Below, one piece after another: positions 7,496 to 14,362 of a DNA stretch of 25,429 nucleotides. Position 1 is the first letter of the stretch. Each line of letters starts with the position of its first letter. The stretch is from positions 1 to 25,429 of the IMG/VR virus record IMGVR_UViG_3300032288_003432; one strand, 5' to 3'. The translations under genes and the position numbers were made by a program. The stretch comes from a virus. The notes under the pieces are model-generated. The model had not been told where the DNA came from, did no database searches, and saw nothing but the letters and a program-made list of their open reading frames with translations.

Positions 7496-7714
7496 TTACT
7501 TACCGCCTCGTTTCTTCCAAGTTGGAAATATGCCCGGCCTCAATCGGATCATCGGTATCGAGCAACCGCTATGCTGCCAAGTAGCTATCTCCGCGTGACC
7601 GGCCTCGATGAAACCTTTAACGATAGGCCAAAGCTCAGCCGGTGCCATTCCAACGGCCTTGCTGATCTCTGGCATCGTTTCCCACTTGCTATTGAGTACT
7701 TCGCTAGCCTTCAT
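7496..7714 (-). CDS. Small winged-helix-like protein, 72 aa
   Basis: MKASEVLNSKWETMPEISKA opens a helical segment that reads like a compact winged-helix domain (ISKAVGMAPAELWPIVKGFI, then AGHAEIATW as the wing). The tail is basic (PTWKKRGGK). DNA binding is a reasonable guess, unproven. Its start overlaps the stop of the preceding gene as ATGA. Confidence 0.5.
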   Translation of the reverse strand: MKASEVLNSKWETMPEISKAVGMAPAELWPIVKGFIEAGHAEIATWQHSGCSIPMIRLRPGIFPTWKKRGGK

Positions 7715-7962
7715 GACTTAACCCTTCTGAATCGAAAATAACAGCTGAATCGGAAGTCTAATCTGATTCCTTTGATGTTGCCGTCATGGTTGATCTGACA
7801 GCCTTCATCGACGGGAGCTTTCACCTTGTAGACGCCGAATACTAGGCAGTATTCCTCAGGGAACCCCCAGTACAACTTCGTCAAGTGGAACTCGATAACC
7901 CATCGGCCAATCATGTCCTTGCCGCGCTGCACCCGTCGAAGATTGCGAACGAATCGAATCAT
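7711..7962 (-). CDS. Hypothetical basic protein, 83 aa
   Basis: A basic, aromatic-rich protein (IEFHLTKLYWGFPEEY, CLVFGVYKVK, CYFRFRRVKS) likely made of beta strands. No family recognised. ATG at 7962 comes 4 bases after the sliding-clamp stop codon, and its own stop forms ATGA with the next gene. Confidence 0.55.
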   Translation of the reverse strand: MIRFVRNLRRVQRGKDMIGRWVIEFHLTKLYWGFPEEYCLVFGVYKVKAPVDEGCQINHDGNIKGIRLDFRFSCYFRFRRVKS

Positions 7963-7966
7963 CTCA

Positions 7967-9040
7967 CTAGCTCCGATCCATAGGCATCACAACATACCGC
8001 GACGCACCGCAACGGCATACCATCGGGTTCGTTCGACTGGTAATAAACAACTCAACCACGGCATCCTTATCGAGCGTTTTGAGCCAATCTTGAGCGTACC
8101 TGTGATCGATAATCAAGGTTTCAGCCAAGTCACTCTCGACCGGAATACTCACTGAAGAAACGCCCTTTTCAGCCGCCGAGGACTTCACCAATAGATTATC
8201 CTCGCAGAAGTGCAATTCCGTTGCCCGCGTCTCATCGTCAGAAACTACCGAGGCTTGCCGGATCGCTTGCAGCAACGCCCCAGCCGATACTGCAACGCGC
8301 TCACCAAGAACACTCGGTACGATCCTTTCCCAAGCCGGAAACCGTCCTTCGATCTGACTCGTGAAGATAGTTGTATCCGCGCATCGGAATGCAATCCGAT
8401 TGCCGATAATCTGAATCTCGCATTCAGCGTCCTTGCTATCCGCCATGCGTTCGACCAATGCAAGAGGCTTGATCGGTACGATTGCCGATTGCTCTTTGGA
8501 CTCACAGTGTAGCTCAGTGTAGGCTAGTGTACGCCCATTCGTAGCCACCACGTTTACACCATTCGGCCCGAACTGCAACGCGACGCCTGCGAGCTGATAG
8601 CGCGTCGATTCAACGTCTACGGAGAACTTCGTTGAGTTGATCGCCCTCGCAAACTCCTTTGCTTCGAGCTTGACCGGGGAATCCATCGCGACCTTCATTC
8701 GCGGAAACTCGTCGGGGTTCGAAGTCGGCAACGAGAAGTTCCCGTTATTCAACTCGATGTGAAGCTTGTTGTCATCGAACGACAAGCTGACCGAAGGTGA
8801 CTTGCTCTCTCGCATGATCGAGCCAAACCGGAACGGATTGAGCAACACGCTACCGCTCCAACCGTCCTGGACCTTGACTTGCACCTGTACGCTGGTTTCC
8901 CCGTCGCTGCCTTCTAGGACGCCTTTATCGAGGTCTAGCAACACGTTCTGAAGTGCACTCTTCGCACTCGACTTGTTGACGATTGAAGCCGCTGTTTCGA
9001 ACTTGGTAAGTAACTCTTGTCGATCAAAAACGAACTGCAT
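7967..9040 (-). CDS. dnaN: DNA polymerase III beta subunit (sliding clamp)
   Basis: A full-length 357-residue beta clamp: three repeated domains, the hallmark strings TNGRTLAYTE (domain 2) and IEGRFPAWERIVP, and the conserved C-terminal YVVMPMDRS. The clamp forms a ring on DNA and tethers the replicative polymerase and other clamp-binding proteins. ATG at 9040 is preceded by AAGGA. Most phages use the host clamp, so a phage copy suggests control over replication or clamp-dependent late transcription. No polymerase or clamp loader gene is visible in this window. A full palindrome lies at 9067-9080, about 27 bases before the start, as if to govern expression of this gene. Divergence from host clamps cannot be judged here. 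Confidence 0.92.
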   Translation of the reverse strand: MQFVFDRQELLTKFETAASIVNKSSAKSALQNVLLDLDKGVLEGSDGETSVQVQVKVQDGWSGSVLLNPFRFGSIMRESKSPSVSLSFDDNKLHIELNNGNFSLPTSNPDEFPRMKVAMDSPVKLEAKEFARAINSTKFSVDVESTRYQLAGVALQFGPNGVNVVATNGRTLAYTELHCESKEQSAIVPIKPLALVERMADSKDAECEIQIIGNRIAFRCADTTIFTSQIEGRFPAWERIVPSVLGERVAVSAGALLQAIRQASVVSDDETRATELHFCEDNLLVKSSAAEKGVSSVSIPVESDLAETLIIDHRYAQDWLKTLDKDAVVELFITSRTNPMVCRCGASRYVVMPMDRS

Positions 9041-9065
9041 TTTCCTTGGTCTTTCTTGTTTCTGA

Positions 9066-9081
9066 GTGGAAACGTTTCCAC
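9066..9081. promoter_or_regulatory. Palindrome GTGGAAACGTTTCCAC, copy 6
   Basis: Full 16-bp copy in the gap before dnaN, about 26 bases from its ATG. Confidence 0.78.
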
Positions 9082-9101
9082 CTTCCTAGCGTGAAAACTG
9101 A

Positions 9102-9524
9102 CTATGACTCCAGCCTGTCATAACTTCCAAGCTGAATGTTAAACGGAAGTACTGCCCCCTTCGGAAGCACCCACAACCACCGCAAGTCGGCAACGTCTAC
9201 GATCTTTTCATGAGGCGGGAAAACCTCCAACCCGATACGCTCAGGCCAGAAGTAATCCTTGATCGCCTGCATGTCATCCCATTCGATCGGCTTGGTAGTA
9301 CCTCGATCAAGCACGCCTTCCCGCGTCGTTGCGTTGGTATGCTTGACCGCTACTCTCAAGGTTCCTTGCCATGGTGTAACATCGCAGCCGGGAGTTGCGT
9401 TACCCCAAACCTGCACCACGACGCCGTTCTCCCGATCGACGTAGGCGCAATCTGGAACGTGACCCCAGGTAGGCATTTCGTCCTTGGGCACTAGTCTCAA
9501 TCTTGTCGGGTCAATATTCCTCAC
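9102..9524 (-). CDS. Conserved phage protein (DUF7694-like), 140 aa
   Basis: The pattern MQAIKDYFWPERIGLEVFPP followed by VDVADLRWLWVLPKG and LPFNI is typical of a conserved phage family that I believe is listed as DUF7694; function unknown. N-terminal part has THT-like strands (WGHVPDCAYVDRENGVVVQV). The start is GTG at 9524, overlapping the stop of the upstream gene as GTGA, with AAAGGA 8 bases upstream. A palindrome lies at 9541-9554, just before that ribosome site, in the end of the upstream gene. Confidence 0.65.
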   Translation of the reverse strand: MRNIDPTRLRLVPKDEMPTWGHVPDCAYVDRENGVVVQVWGNATPGCDVTPWQGTLRVAVKHTNATTREGVLDRGTTKPIEWDDMQAIKDYFWPERIGLEVFPPHEKIVDVADLRWLWVLPKGAVLPFNIQLGSYDRLES

Positions 9525-9796
9525 TGTGCTATTCCTTTCGTGGAAACGTTTCCACCTAAAGTATCATCATGAACGAACTGAACCATGCCCAGCCGCTGAG
9601 CAATCTGCCCTAGTTGGAAGTTGTCTTTGTGCCTTGCCCAAAACCCGGCGCAGCGAGCGTTATTGCTGTGGTGACAAATCCGATGCCCCTTGAACCCTCC
9701 GAAGCCGTCGGCAACATCGCGTTCTAGCTTCTCAAGGTCTAGCGGGGAGTCGGGTCGATAGATGCACGTTGAGCATTGCTTGCGTTGCACTCTCAT
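9521..9796 (-). CDS. Cysteine-rich phage protein, 91 aa
   Basis: CSTCIYRPDSPLDLEKLERD begins a small metal-binding-type protein, followed by GHRICHHSNNARCAGFWARH and GQIAQRLGMVQFV. Cys and His residues (CxxC, then CHH and C) could bind zinc. Similar small proteins are common next to phage HNH and DUF7694 genes, but the role is unknown. The C-terminal GGNVSTKG is encoded by a palindrome copy at 9541-9554. ATG at 9796 forms TGATG with the HNH stop. Confidence 0.6.
   Translation of the reverse strand: MRVQRKQCSTCIYRPDSPLDLEKLERDVADGFGGFKGHRICHHSNNARCAGFWARHKDNFQLGQIAQRLGMVQFVHDDTLGGNVSTKGIAQ
9540..9555. promoter_or_regulatory. Palindrome GTGGAAACGTTTCCAC, copy 7
   Basis: Full 16-bp copy at the end of the 91-aa gene (encodes GNVST) and just upstream of the ribosome site of the next gene (GTG at 9524). 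Confidence 0.78.
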
Positions 9797-10260
9797 CAGT
9801 ACTTCCGCCCTTGCGAGAACTGCTCAGCATGTTCCCGCACTAGGGGGTTCGACGCCGACCAGCTTGGTTTCTTCGATCTCCAAGGCCCGTCTGGATCGTG
9901 CCCGATTCGGAAATGATGCTCCCTGCAAAGGGTTATCAAGTTCCATTCGTCAAGCTCCAAGTCAGGCCGCACGTGAAACGGTATCACGTGATGTACGTTT
10001 AACGCCGCCGAACTTCCACACGCAGCGCAAACGGGAAACTTTTCCACAAATTGATCCCGCACCCGACGCCATTCCCCGCTGCGTTCGCCTTCGGATATGT
10101 CCCAATCGATTGACTCACCGAGCTGCTCGATAGGCTCTTGAGGTATCTCCCTATGCTGACCTTCAATCACGTACGACTTGAAGAACACCAAGGCCAAAGC
10201 TAAAGACAAGGCATAGAAAAAGAACTCCAAAAAACGCAACGTTGCTTTTTTATAGCTCAT
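9796..10260 (-). CDS. HNH endonuclease with an N-terminal membrane segment
   Basis: A 154-residue protein. Residues 78-121 contain the HNH metal-binding and catalytic signature: CAAC (Cys78, Cys81), NVHHVIPFH (His90, His91), WNLITLCREHH (Asn107, Cys112, His116). This is the nicking or cutting domain found in many phages, often beside terminase and sometimes needed for packaging. Unusually the N-terminus has a hydrophobic stretch, FFFYALSLALALVFF (about residues 13-27), which would anchor it in the membrane. There is no other internal ATG before the nuclease domain. The first codons include the A-tract motif at 10227-10251. ATG at 10260 overlaps the preceding gene by 11 bases. Confidence 0.75.
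   Translation of the reverse strand: MSYKKATLRFLEFFFYALSLALALVFFKSYVIEGQHREIPQEPIEQLGESIDWDISEGERSGEWRRVRDQFVEKFPVCAACGSSAALNVHHVIPFHVRPDLELDEWNLITLCREHHFRIGHDPDGPWRSKKPSWSASNPLVREHAEQFSQGRKY
10033..10046. promoter_or_regulatory. Diverged palindrome copy
   Basis: GGGAAACTTTTCCA, two changes from the consensus, in the HNH gene. May be a weak or decayed site. Confidence 0.35.
10227..10251 (+). repeat. A-tract motif, copy 4
   Basis: CCAAAAAACGCAACGTTGCT then TTTTT; nearly symmetric, A-tract and T-tract around GCAACGTTGC, over the start of the HNH gene. Confidence 0.6.
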
Positions 10261-10519
10261 GGTGATATAGCCCGACGCATTGAAGAACCTTGACCGACTT
10301 GCCGTCGATCTTGCGTTCGAGCCAATATGAACCAGTTGAAAGCCTAACGTACTTCCCGAAGTGATGATCGATCATCGCCTTCGCGTCAACGTGACTCACG
10401 AACTCGAACGGCACCGTTACCCGCGCCTCAGTGTTCTCAGGTGCAAACGGAAGGAACTCAAGCGTACCCCGTCCTTCCTTGCCATCGAGCCAAGAGAACG
10501 CAATGAATCTAGCTATCAC
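10250..10519 (-). CDS. Hypothetical protein, 89 aa
   Basis: IARFIAFSWLDGKEGRGTLE suggests a beta-rich fold; RLSTGSYWLERKIDGK and YHHEL at the end. Not recognised. The start is GTG at 10519 overlapping the upstream stop as GTGA. Confidence 0.5.
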   Translation of the reverse strand: MIARFIAFSWLDGKEGRGTLEFLPFAPENTEARVTVPFEFVSHVDAKAMIDHHFGKYVRLSTGSYWLERKIDGKSVKVLQCVGLYHHEL

Positions 10520-10755
10520 GGCCTATGCTCCCTTCCGTGTATCGTGCGAATTGTTTCCAAGCTTTCTAGGTATCGAGCGTTACCGGCCTCGATCCCTCGC
10601 TTAACTTTTTCGATTGCATCAATCACCGACATTCCTTGACGTATGCACTCGTCAAGAGCCTCTTCGTAGGTCATATCAACATCGGTGAAGTCATCGACAA
10701 CCTCGCTGAACCGAGCCAACTTGCCGTCAGGCTGTTGCACTATTCGCCACGCCAT
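10516..10755 (-). CDS. Hypothetical protein, 79 aa
   Basis: Mostly helical, acidic (TYEEALDECIRQGMSVIDA, IEKVKRGIEAGNARYLESLE). No family recognised; ATG at 10755 forms TGATG with the zinc-ribbon gene. Confidence 0.5.
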   Translation of the reverse strand: MAWRIVQQPDGKLARFSEVVDDFTDVDMTYEEALDECIRQGMSVIDAIEKVKRGIEAGNARYLESLETIRTIHGREHRP

Positions 10756-11009
10756 CAGTCACCAGCCTTTTCGCTCTTGAAACGTACCTTGCGGCACTTC
10801 TCGCATACTTCAATTGTTTCGCCTGCGACTATTCGCAAGTGCTTCCACTGGTGATCCTGCGGCATACATTGCGCCTCATAAGTCACCGTGTAGTCAACCT
10901 CGATCCAGATTTCTTCCAGGCACTCAGGGCAATGACATGCACCTGATTCGCGTTGATCCTCAACGTCGAACTCCTCGTTGCAATGTGGGCAGGTAGCGTC
11001 GTAGCTCAC
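10755..11009 (-). CDS. Zinc-ribbon protein, 84 aa
   Basis: Two CxxC pairs, CPHC near the N-terminus and CHCPEC shortly after, then a third CEKC near the C-terminus. The first two pairs form a zinc-ribbon like those of nucleic-acid binding proteins. The start is GTG at 11009 overlapping the upstream stop as GTGA. Substrate and role unknown. Confidence 0.6.
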   Translation of the reverse strand: MSYDATCPHCNEEFDVEDQRESGACHCPECLEEIWIEVDYTVTYEAQCMPQDHQWKHLRIVAGETIEVCEKCRKVRFKSEKAGD

Positions 11010-11287
11010 TTGGCGATCTCCTTTAACTGGTCCATGATTCCAGGCTCTTCCAAGTAGGCTTGCTGAAAGTAATACTCTTCGATGCCTTCGAGTAGGTAGA
11101 CCACTGCTTTCGTCTCGCTATCCGGATCGACGATAACACGACGTTTGTGATATTGCTCACATTCGGTTGAACTTGGCGGTATTGGATTGCGATAAATAGC
11201 TAGGCTTGGAGTTCCGAACCCATCGCTCTCGACTTGCCGAAATTGGCGGTGCAACCTTCCACCGATAAACATAACCTTAATCATCAT
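11006..11287 (-). CDS. Hypothetical protein, 93 aa
   Basis: MMIKVMFIGGRLHRQFRQVE opens a mixed fold; later VVYLLEGIEEYYFQQAYLEE is helical. The pattern IYRNPIPPSS is distinctive but not assigned. ATG at 11287 overlaps the stop of the short gene upstream as ATGA. Confidence 0.5.
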   Translation of the reverse strand: MMIKVMFIGGRLHRQFRQVESDGFGTPSLAIYRNPIPPSSTECEQYHKRRVIVDPDSETKAVVYLLEGIEEYYFQQAYLEEPGIMDQLKEIAK

Positions 11288-11439
11288 TCACCTGCATTCA
11301 ATCTTGCGAGTCGTCGTTTCTTCCGTCTAAATCGCGTGTAGAACACAAACCAAGCACGATCCAAAGTGCTTTTACGATTCCTAGTATCCCAACCTTTAAC
11401 GTCTAGTGATCCTGCCTTGAGGTTGCGAATAATCTTCAT
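11284..11439 (-). CDS. Short basic protein, 51 aa
   Basis: MKIIRNLKAGSLDVKGWDTR begins a 51-residue reading frame that fills most of the gap between two larger genes. It is strongly basic (RFRRKKRRLARLNAG at the end), suggesting nucleic acid or membrane contact. AAGG lies about 7 bases upstream of the ATG at 11439, and its TGA overlaps the next ATG (ATGA), the same coupling as its neighbours. No family recognised. Confidence 0.55.
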   Translation of the reverse strand: MKIIRNLKAGSLDVKGWDTRNRKSTLDRAWFVFYTRFRRKKRRLARLNAGE

Positions 11440-11453
11440 CGATTGCCTTGCTC

Positions 11454-12173
11454 TCATTGCAACACGTCGAAGCCTTTCGCAGTTACGCGAATGCGTCCAC
11501 CGCCTGGAAGAACATAGCCGAAGCCTTCGATAAGGCTCAATTCAGTAACGTTGGTCGCTAAGCGGATCGCGTGCCACTTCGGTAACTCGTTCGCAATCGC
11601 AACTCGGTCATCACCGATCAGTAGCCATTCTTTGCAACTCTGTGACCAATACGCATCACTCGCGAGCCGCTCTTCATCCTTGCCGAGCAATCGCCAGCCG
11701 CTGGGGATGTTGTCGCGGGAACGCGAACTATTCGGAGTTTCCGAAGAGTTCTCAGCGGTCGAACTATCCGGGATTTCCGGAGAGTTGGTGTCGATGCGTC
11801 GGCGATACCAAACATCACAGAACTGCTTTCCGCTGCCTTCTTTGTGTACGTGCCACTGACTACGAACATTGCTCCAGTATTCATCAGTCGCAAGCTTGTC
11901 CTCCGGTGGAAACTTATCCAACAGCCGCCACCCTTCGCCTGGATCGGGCTTATTGATGTACCACTCAGGCGGGTCGTAGACTTGGCATTGCTGCCATCCC
12001 TCAGACTGATCGCAACGAAACGCCCCAGTGTTCCAGCCGCTCAGTTTTCTAAGGTACCAAGAGGTGTTTTCACCATCTCGAAACCTAGCCTCCCTTGCCT
12101 TGCCTGTTTTCACGATCTCAGCAACATCGTCCGCCGTTGCCGGCCGCCAAAACTGTTCAATGTATTCGCTCAT
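11454..12173 (-). CDS. Internally repeated hypothetical protein, 239 aa
   Basis: Contains two copies of a module: GWRLLDKFPPEDKLATDEYW with SNVRSQW, and GWRLLGKDEERLASDAYWSQ with SCKEW. The linker between them is Ser/Pro/Asn-rich (PDSSTAENSSETPNSS). The N-terminal FWRPATADDVAEIVKTGKAR resembles a conserved start of small proteins in planctomycete-type phages. Function unknown. ATG at 12173 overlaps the stop of the 38-aa membrane gene (ATGA); this start is preferred to the upstream TTG at 12179. A diverged palindrome lies at 11906-11919, encoding DKFPP. Confidence 0.6.
   Translation of the reverse strand: MSEYIEQFWRPATADDVAEIVKTGKAREARFRDGENTSWYLRKLSGWNTGAFRCDQSEGWQQCQVYDPPEWYINKPDPGEGWRLLDKFPPEDKLATDEYWSNVRSQWHVHKEGSGKQFCDVWYRRRIDTNSPEIPDSSTAENSSETPNSSRSRDNIPSGWRLLGKDEERLASDAYWSQSCKEWLLIGDDRVAIANELPKWHAIRLATNVTELSLIEGFGYVLPGGGRIRVTAKGFDVLQ
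11906..11919. promoter_or_regulatory. Diverged palindrome copy
   Basis: TGGAAACTTATCCA, two changes, in the repeated 239-aa gene (encodes DKFPP). Confidence 0.35.
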
Positions 12174-12286
12174 TCGCAAGCCTCATTCGACTCAAAGAAA
12201 CTACCAACTGCCCGCACTACTAACGCCGCCGAGACTGCCAAGTAAAGCAAGCCAGAAACGATCCCGCAAAAGAACGCCGTCAACAT
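12170..12286 (-). CDS. Short membrane protein, 38 aa
   Basis: MLTAFFCGIVSGLLYLAVSA with AALVVRAV is one membrane helix; the tail SFFESNEACE is acidic. It has a good ribosome site (GAGGG 7 bases before the ATG at 12286), begins 2 bases after the acetyltransferase stop, and its TGA overlaps the next ATG (ATGA). Holin-like or regulatory; role not shown. Confidence 0.5.
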   Translation of the reverse strand: MLTAFFCGIVSGLLYLAVSAALVVRAVGSFFESNEACE

Positions 12287-12288
12287 TT

Positions 12289-12720
12289 TCACGCCCTCAC
12301 GTACTGAAACAAAATACCGTCACCTTGATCGTCCCAGTCGTGGAGAGTCTCCACTGCCCGGAAGCCCATCGCCTTGGAAAACATCTGCGCCGCTACGTCG
12401 TACTCACTGACAGTAGCGAACAATGAACGCCGCTTGCCATCAACCTTTCTCTTGAGCATGTCAATCAAGCAACGCCCTACGCCTCGCCATTGCTTGCAAG
12501 GATCGACGGCTAGCAAGTGAATATCAATCGCCTGATGTTCAAGAGCGTATACAACCACGCCTGCGACGCTACCGCCGATCTCGGCAACCATGCCGATGAC
12601 GTTCCGCTGCCTGAGCATCAGCCGCAGTTCAGCCTCTGGTATGTCGATCCCGTTGCCTTCGAGTATCTCCATCACTGCGGGCAGGTCGGGTATTGTCAGC
12701 CAACGAGTATGGGCCGTCAT
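12289..12720 (-). CDS. GNAT-family N-acetyltransferase
   Basis: A 143-residue GNAT protein. Motif A is IHLLAVDPCKQWRGVGRCLI, with the Q/R-x-x-G-x-G/A acetyl-CoA pyrophosphate loop, and the preceding strand VVVYALEHQAIDIHL is in the right place. The C-terminal AAQMFSKAMGFRAVET matches motif B. It transfers an acetyl group to a small molecule or protein that is not identifiable. The upstream gap (12721-12783) holds the A-tract motif and a full palindrome only 5 bases apart, the tightest pairing in the window. Confidence 0.82.
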   Translation of the reverse strand: MTAHTRWLTIPDLPAVMEILEGNGIDIPEAELRLMLRQRNVIGMVAEIGGSVAGVVVYALEHQAIDIHLLAVDPCKQWRGVGRCLIDMLKRKVDGKRRSLFATVSEYDVAAQMFSKAMGFRAVETLHDWDDQGDGILFQYVRA

Positions 12721-12734
12721 AACTTGCTCTCGCT

Positions 12735-12762
12735 CAAAAAAAGTAACGTTGCGTTTTTCTGT
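12735..12762 (-). repeat. A-tract motif, copy 5
   Basis: Minus strand CACAGAAAAACGCAACGTTA then CTTTTTTT, in the gap before the acetyltransferase gene and 5 bases from palindrome copy 8. Confidence 0.65.
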
Positions 12763-12766
12763 GAAG

Positions 12767-12780
12767 TGGAAACGTTTCCA
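12767..12780. promoter_or_regulatory. Palindrome TGGAAACGTTTCCA, copy 8
   Basis: Exact copy in the gap between the coiled-coil and acetyltransferase genes, 5 bases from an A-tract motif. Confidence 0.78.
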
Positions 12781-12783
12781 GTC

Positions 12784-13767
12784 CTAGAAGTCGTCCGGCC
12801 TTGCAAAACGCTGGAATTGATTCGTGAAGGCTTGAACGGCCGTATCGAGGTCTTCATACACTTTTCGGAACACGTTGCCCAAAACTTGATCTTCGATGAG
12901 GCTTGCAAGCTTGAAGCAATTTTGATCCAAGCCACCACGGATCACGCGAAGTTCACCCGCATGCTGCCCGATAGCGTCCTGAATCTCTTTCAGCTTCGCT
13001 TGGTTCTCTGACTCCACCATGCGGGCTCGCTCTTCGTCTTCAAGCCTTTGACGCTCGGCATCGATCGCGGCTTGCTGTTCGCGTCGCTCCCTTTCGACTT
13101 GTGCCCGTTGTGCGTCGATCTCTTGTTGGCGTAATTGGGCCTCATATCGCAGCCGGTCAAGCTCTTCCTGTTGCTTGGCTCGCTCGCGTTCGAATTCGGC
13201 CCGTTCCGCTGCTAGCTTGGCTTGCTCAGCTTGCAGGGCCTCACGCTTCGCTTGCTCTTCCTGTGCGATTCTAACGGCCTCTGCTTCGGCTTGTGCCTTC
13301 TCGACGCGACCCGCTTCCAATGCTTCGAAGTACTCGGTATCCGTCCAAGTCTCAGCCTGTTCCATCGTGCAAGGCTTGCCGGTCAGCTCAACGAACTTGG
13401 CAATCCTGCCATCAACGAAGGCTTTCTGCTTCGCTTCCAGCTCTGCCTTGACCCGCGCCGCCTCGTCATCGACCGCCTTTTTCTTTGCCTTCAATGGCTC
13501 TTCGATCTCAACGATCAACGCGGTAAGCCGCTTCGCCTCTGCGTTGACCTTGCGCTGCCACTCCAACGCTTCCTTGTTGAGCCCTGTCCGCCTGTCGTCG
13601 ATCTCCGTTCGCTTCGAGACACAAAGCCGAATAGCCTTGCGAACCTCCTCATAGCCTTCCTTCGTGTCAGCGGCCAGCCCGGCGAACTCTTCCTTCCAAG
13701 CTGCAATCACGGACTCCGCCGCAACTTCCGTAAGCCCCTTAACCTGCACCAATTCAGACGCGCTCAT
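12784..13767 (-). CDS. Coiled-coil protein, probably recombination-associated (DUF1351-like)
   Basis: 327 residues. The first 100 or so residues contain EIDDRRTGLNKEALEWQRKV and IVEIEEPLKAKKKAVDDE, patterns I associate with DUF1351-type phage proteins, which are often near ERF/RecT genes. Residues about 100-250 are a long charged coiled coil of Ala, Glu, Lys, Arg and Gln (repeated QAKREALQAEQAKLAAERAE). The C-terminal part is a small helical domain. It is not a nuclease by any motif I can see. It may organise DNA repair or recombination complexes. The start overlaps the next gene end by 14 bases. Confidence 0.55.
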   Translation of the reverse strand: MSASELVQVKGLTEVAAESVIAAWKEEFAGLAADTKEGYEEVRKAIRLCVSKRTEIDDRRTGLNKEALEWQRKVNAEAKRLTALIVEIEEPLKAKKKAVDDEAARVKAELEAKQKAFVDGRIAKFVELTGKPCTMEQAETWTDTEYFEALEAGRVEKAQAEAEAVRIAQEEQAKREALQAEQAKLAAERAEFERERAKQQEELDRLRYEAQLRQQEIDAQRAQVERERREQQAAIDAERQRLEDEERARMVESENQAKLKEIQDAIGQHAGELRVIRGGLDQNCFKLASLIEDQVLGNVFRKVYEDLDTAVQAFTNQFQRFARPDDF

Positions 13768-14029
13768 AACCCCTCAACAATGCTTGCTGTTCGATAGCTT
13801 GGGCAATCCTCAAGTCAGCCGCACGTTGCCGCCGTAGTTCCTTGATTTCTGCCTCTACGTATTCCATGGCTTGCTCAGCGCTGACGCATCGCGGGAAGTC
13901 CGCATCGAAGCCCGAAGGTTTCTCGATGATCCATCCGTTGCCATGCTCAAGGATCAACCAGTGCCCGTGAACCGAAACACCCTCGTAAATCCCATCGTCA
14001 GCACGTGACCATTCAACGCTTTTAGCCAT
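13754..14029 (-). CDS. Hypothetical protein, 91 aa
   Basis: Starts MAKSVEWSRADDGIYEGVSV with GGAG 7 bases upstream; the middle (HGHWLILEHGNGWIIEKP) is beta-rich and the end is a basic helical coil (KELRRQRAADLRIAQAIEQQ). An upstream in-frame codon reaches into the palindrome at 14081-14094, but the ribosome site favours 14029. No family recognised. Confidence 0.55.
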   Translation of the reverse strand: MAKSVEWSRADDGIYEGVSVHGHWLILEHGNGWIIEKPSGFDADFPRCVSAEQAMEYVEAEIKELRRQRAADLRIAQAIEQQALLRGYERV

Positions 14030-14079
14030 GATTTCACTCCAAGATATCAACGCCACCGAAGGCCAGAACAAAACAAAAA

Positions 14080-14095
14080 GTGGAAACGTTTCCAC
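14080..14095. promoter_or_regulatory. Palindrome GTGGAAACGTTTCCAC, copy 9
   Basis: Full 16-bp copy in a 75-base gap, followed on the minus strand by TTTTTGTTTTG. That makes it look like a weak terminator here, but other copies lack the T-tract. Confidence 0.75.
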
Positions 14096-14104
14096 CAAAA
14101 CAGA

Positions 14105-14362
14105 CTATTTCTTGACGATCTTCGACCGACCGATGCACAAGGTATTTTGCAGTTGAACCCGCCTAGTCATCTGACCGAGCTTGTATACCCGCTGATCTAG
14201 CGTCTGACTCTGCAACATCTCATAGGCCCAACCCGGCATCGGAGTCGTATAGGCCAGCGTCCAGACTCCCTCAAGCCGATCTAGCTCAGCCTTGGTCAAC
14301 TCGCAGCCGTCGAGCAACGCAAGCTCAGCAATCTTCTCGCGTACGATTTTGTGATTGACCAT
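14105..14362 (-). CDS. Hypothetical protein, 85 aa
   Basis: MVNHKIVREKIAELALLDGC opens a helical protein with LDRLEGVWTLAYTTPMPGWA in the centre and LGQMTRRVQLQNTL near the end. No family recognised. The start at 14362 overlaps the end of the upstream gene by 38 bases. Confidence 0.5.
   Translation of the reverse strand: MVNHKIVREKIAELALLDGCELTKAELDRLEGVWTLAYTTPMPGWAYEMLQSQTLDQRVYKLGQMTRRVQLQNTLCIGRSKIVKK

Noticed and set aside
9067-9080. Palindrome as a -35 element (GGAAAC) for the phage ECF sigma factor
   Set aside because: Before dnaN it lies only about 27 bases from the start codon, too close for a -35 element, and the strict symmetry fits a dimeric binding protein better.
14080-14095. 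Palindromes as simple terminators
   Set aside because: Only the copy at 14080 is followed by a T-rich run; the others are not, and many are inside genes, so termination is not a general role.
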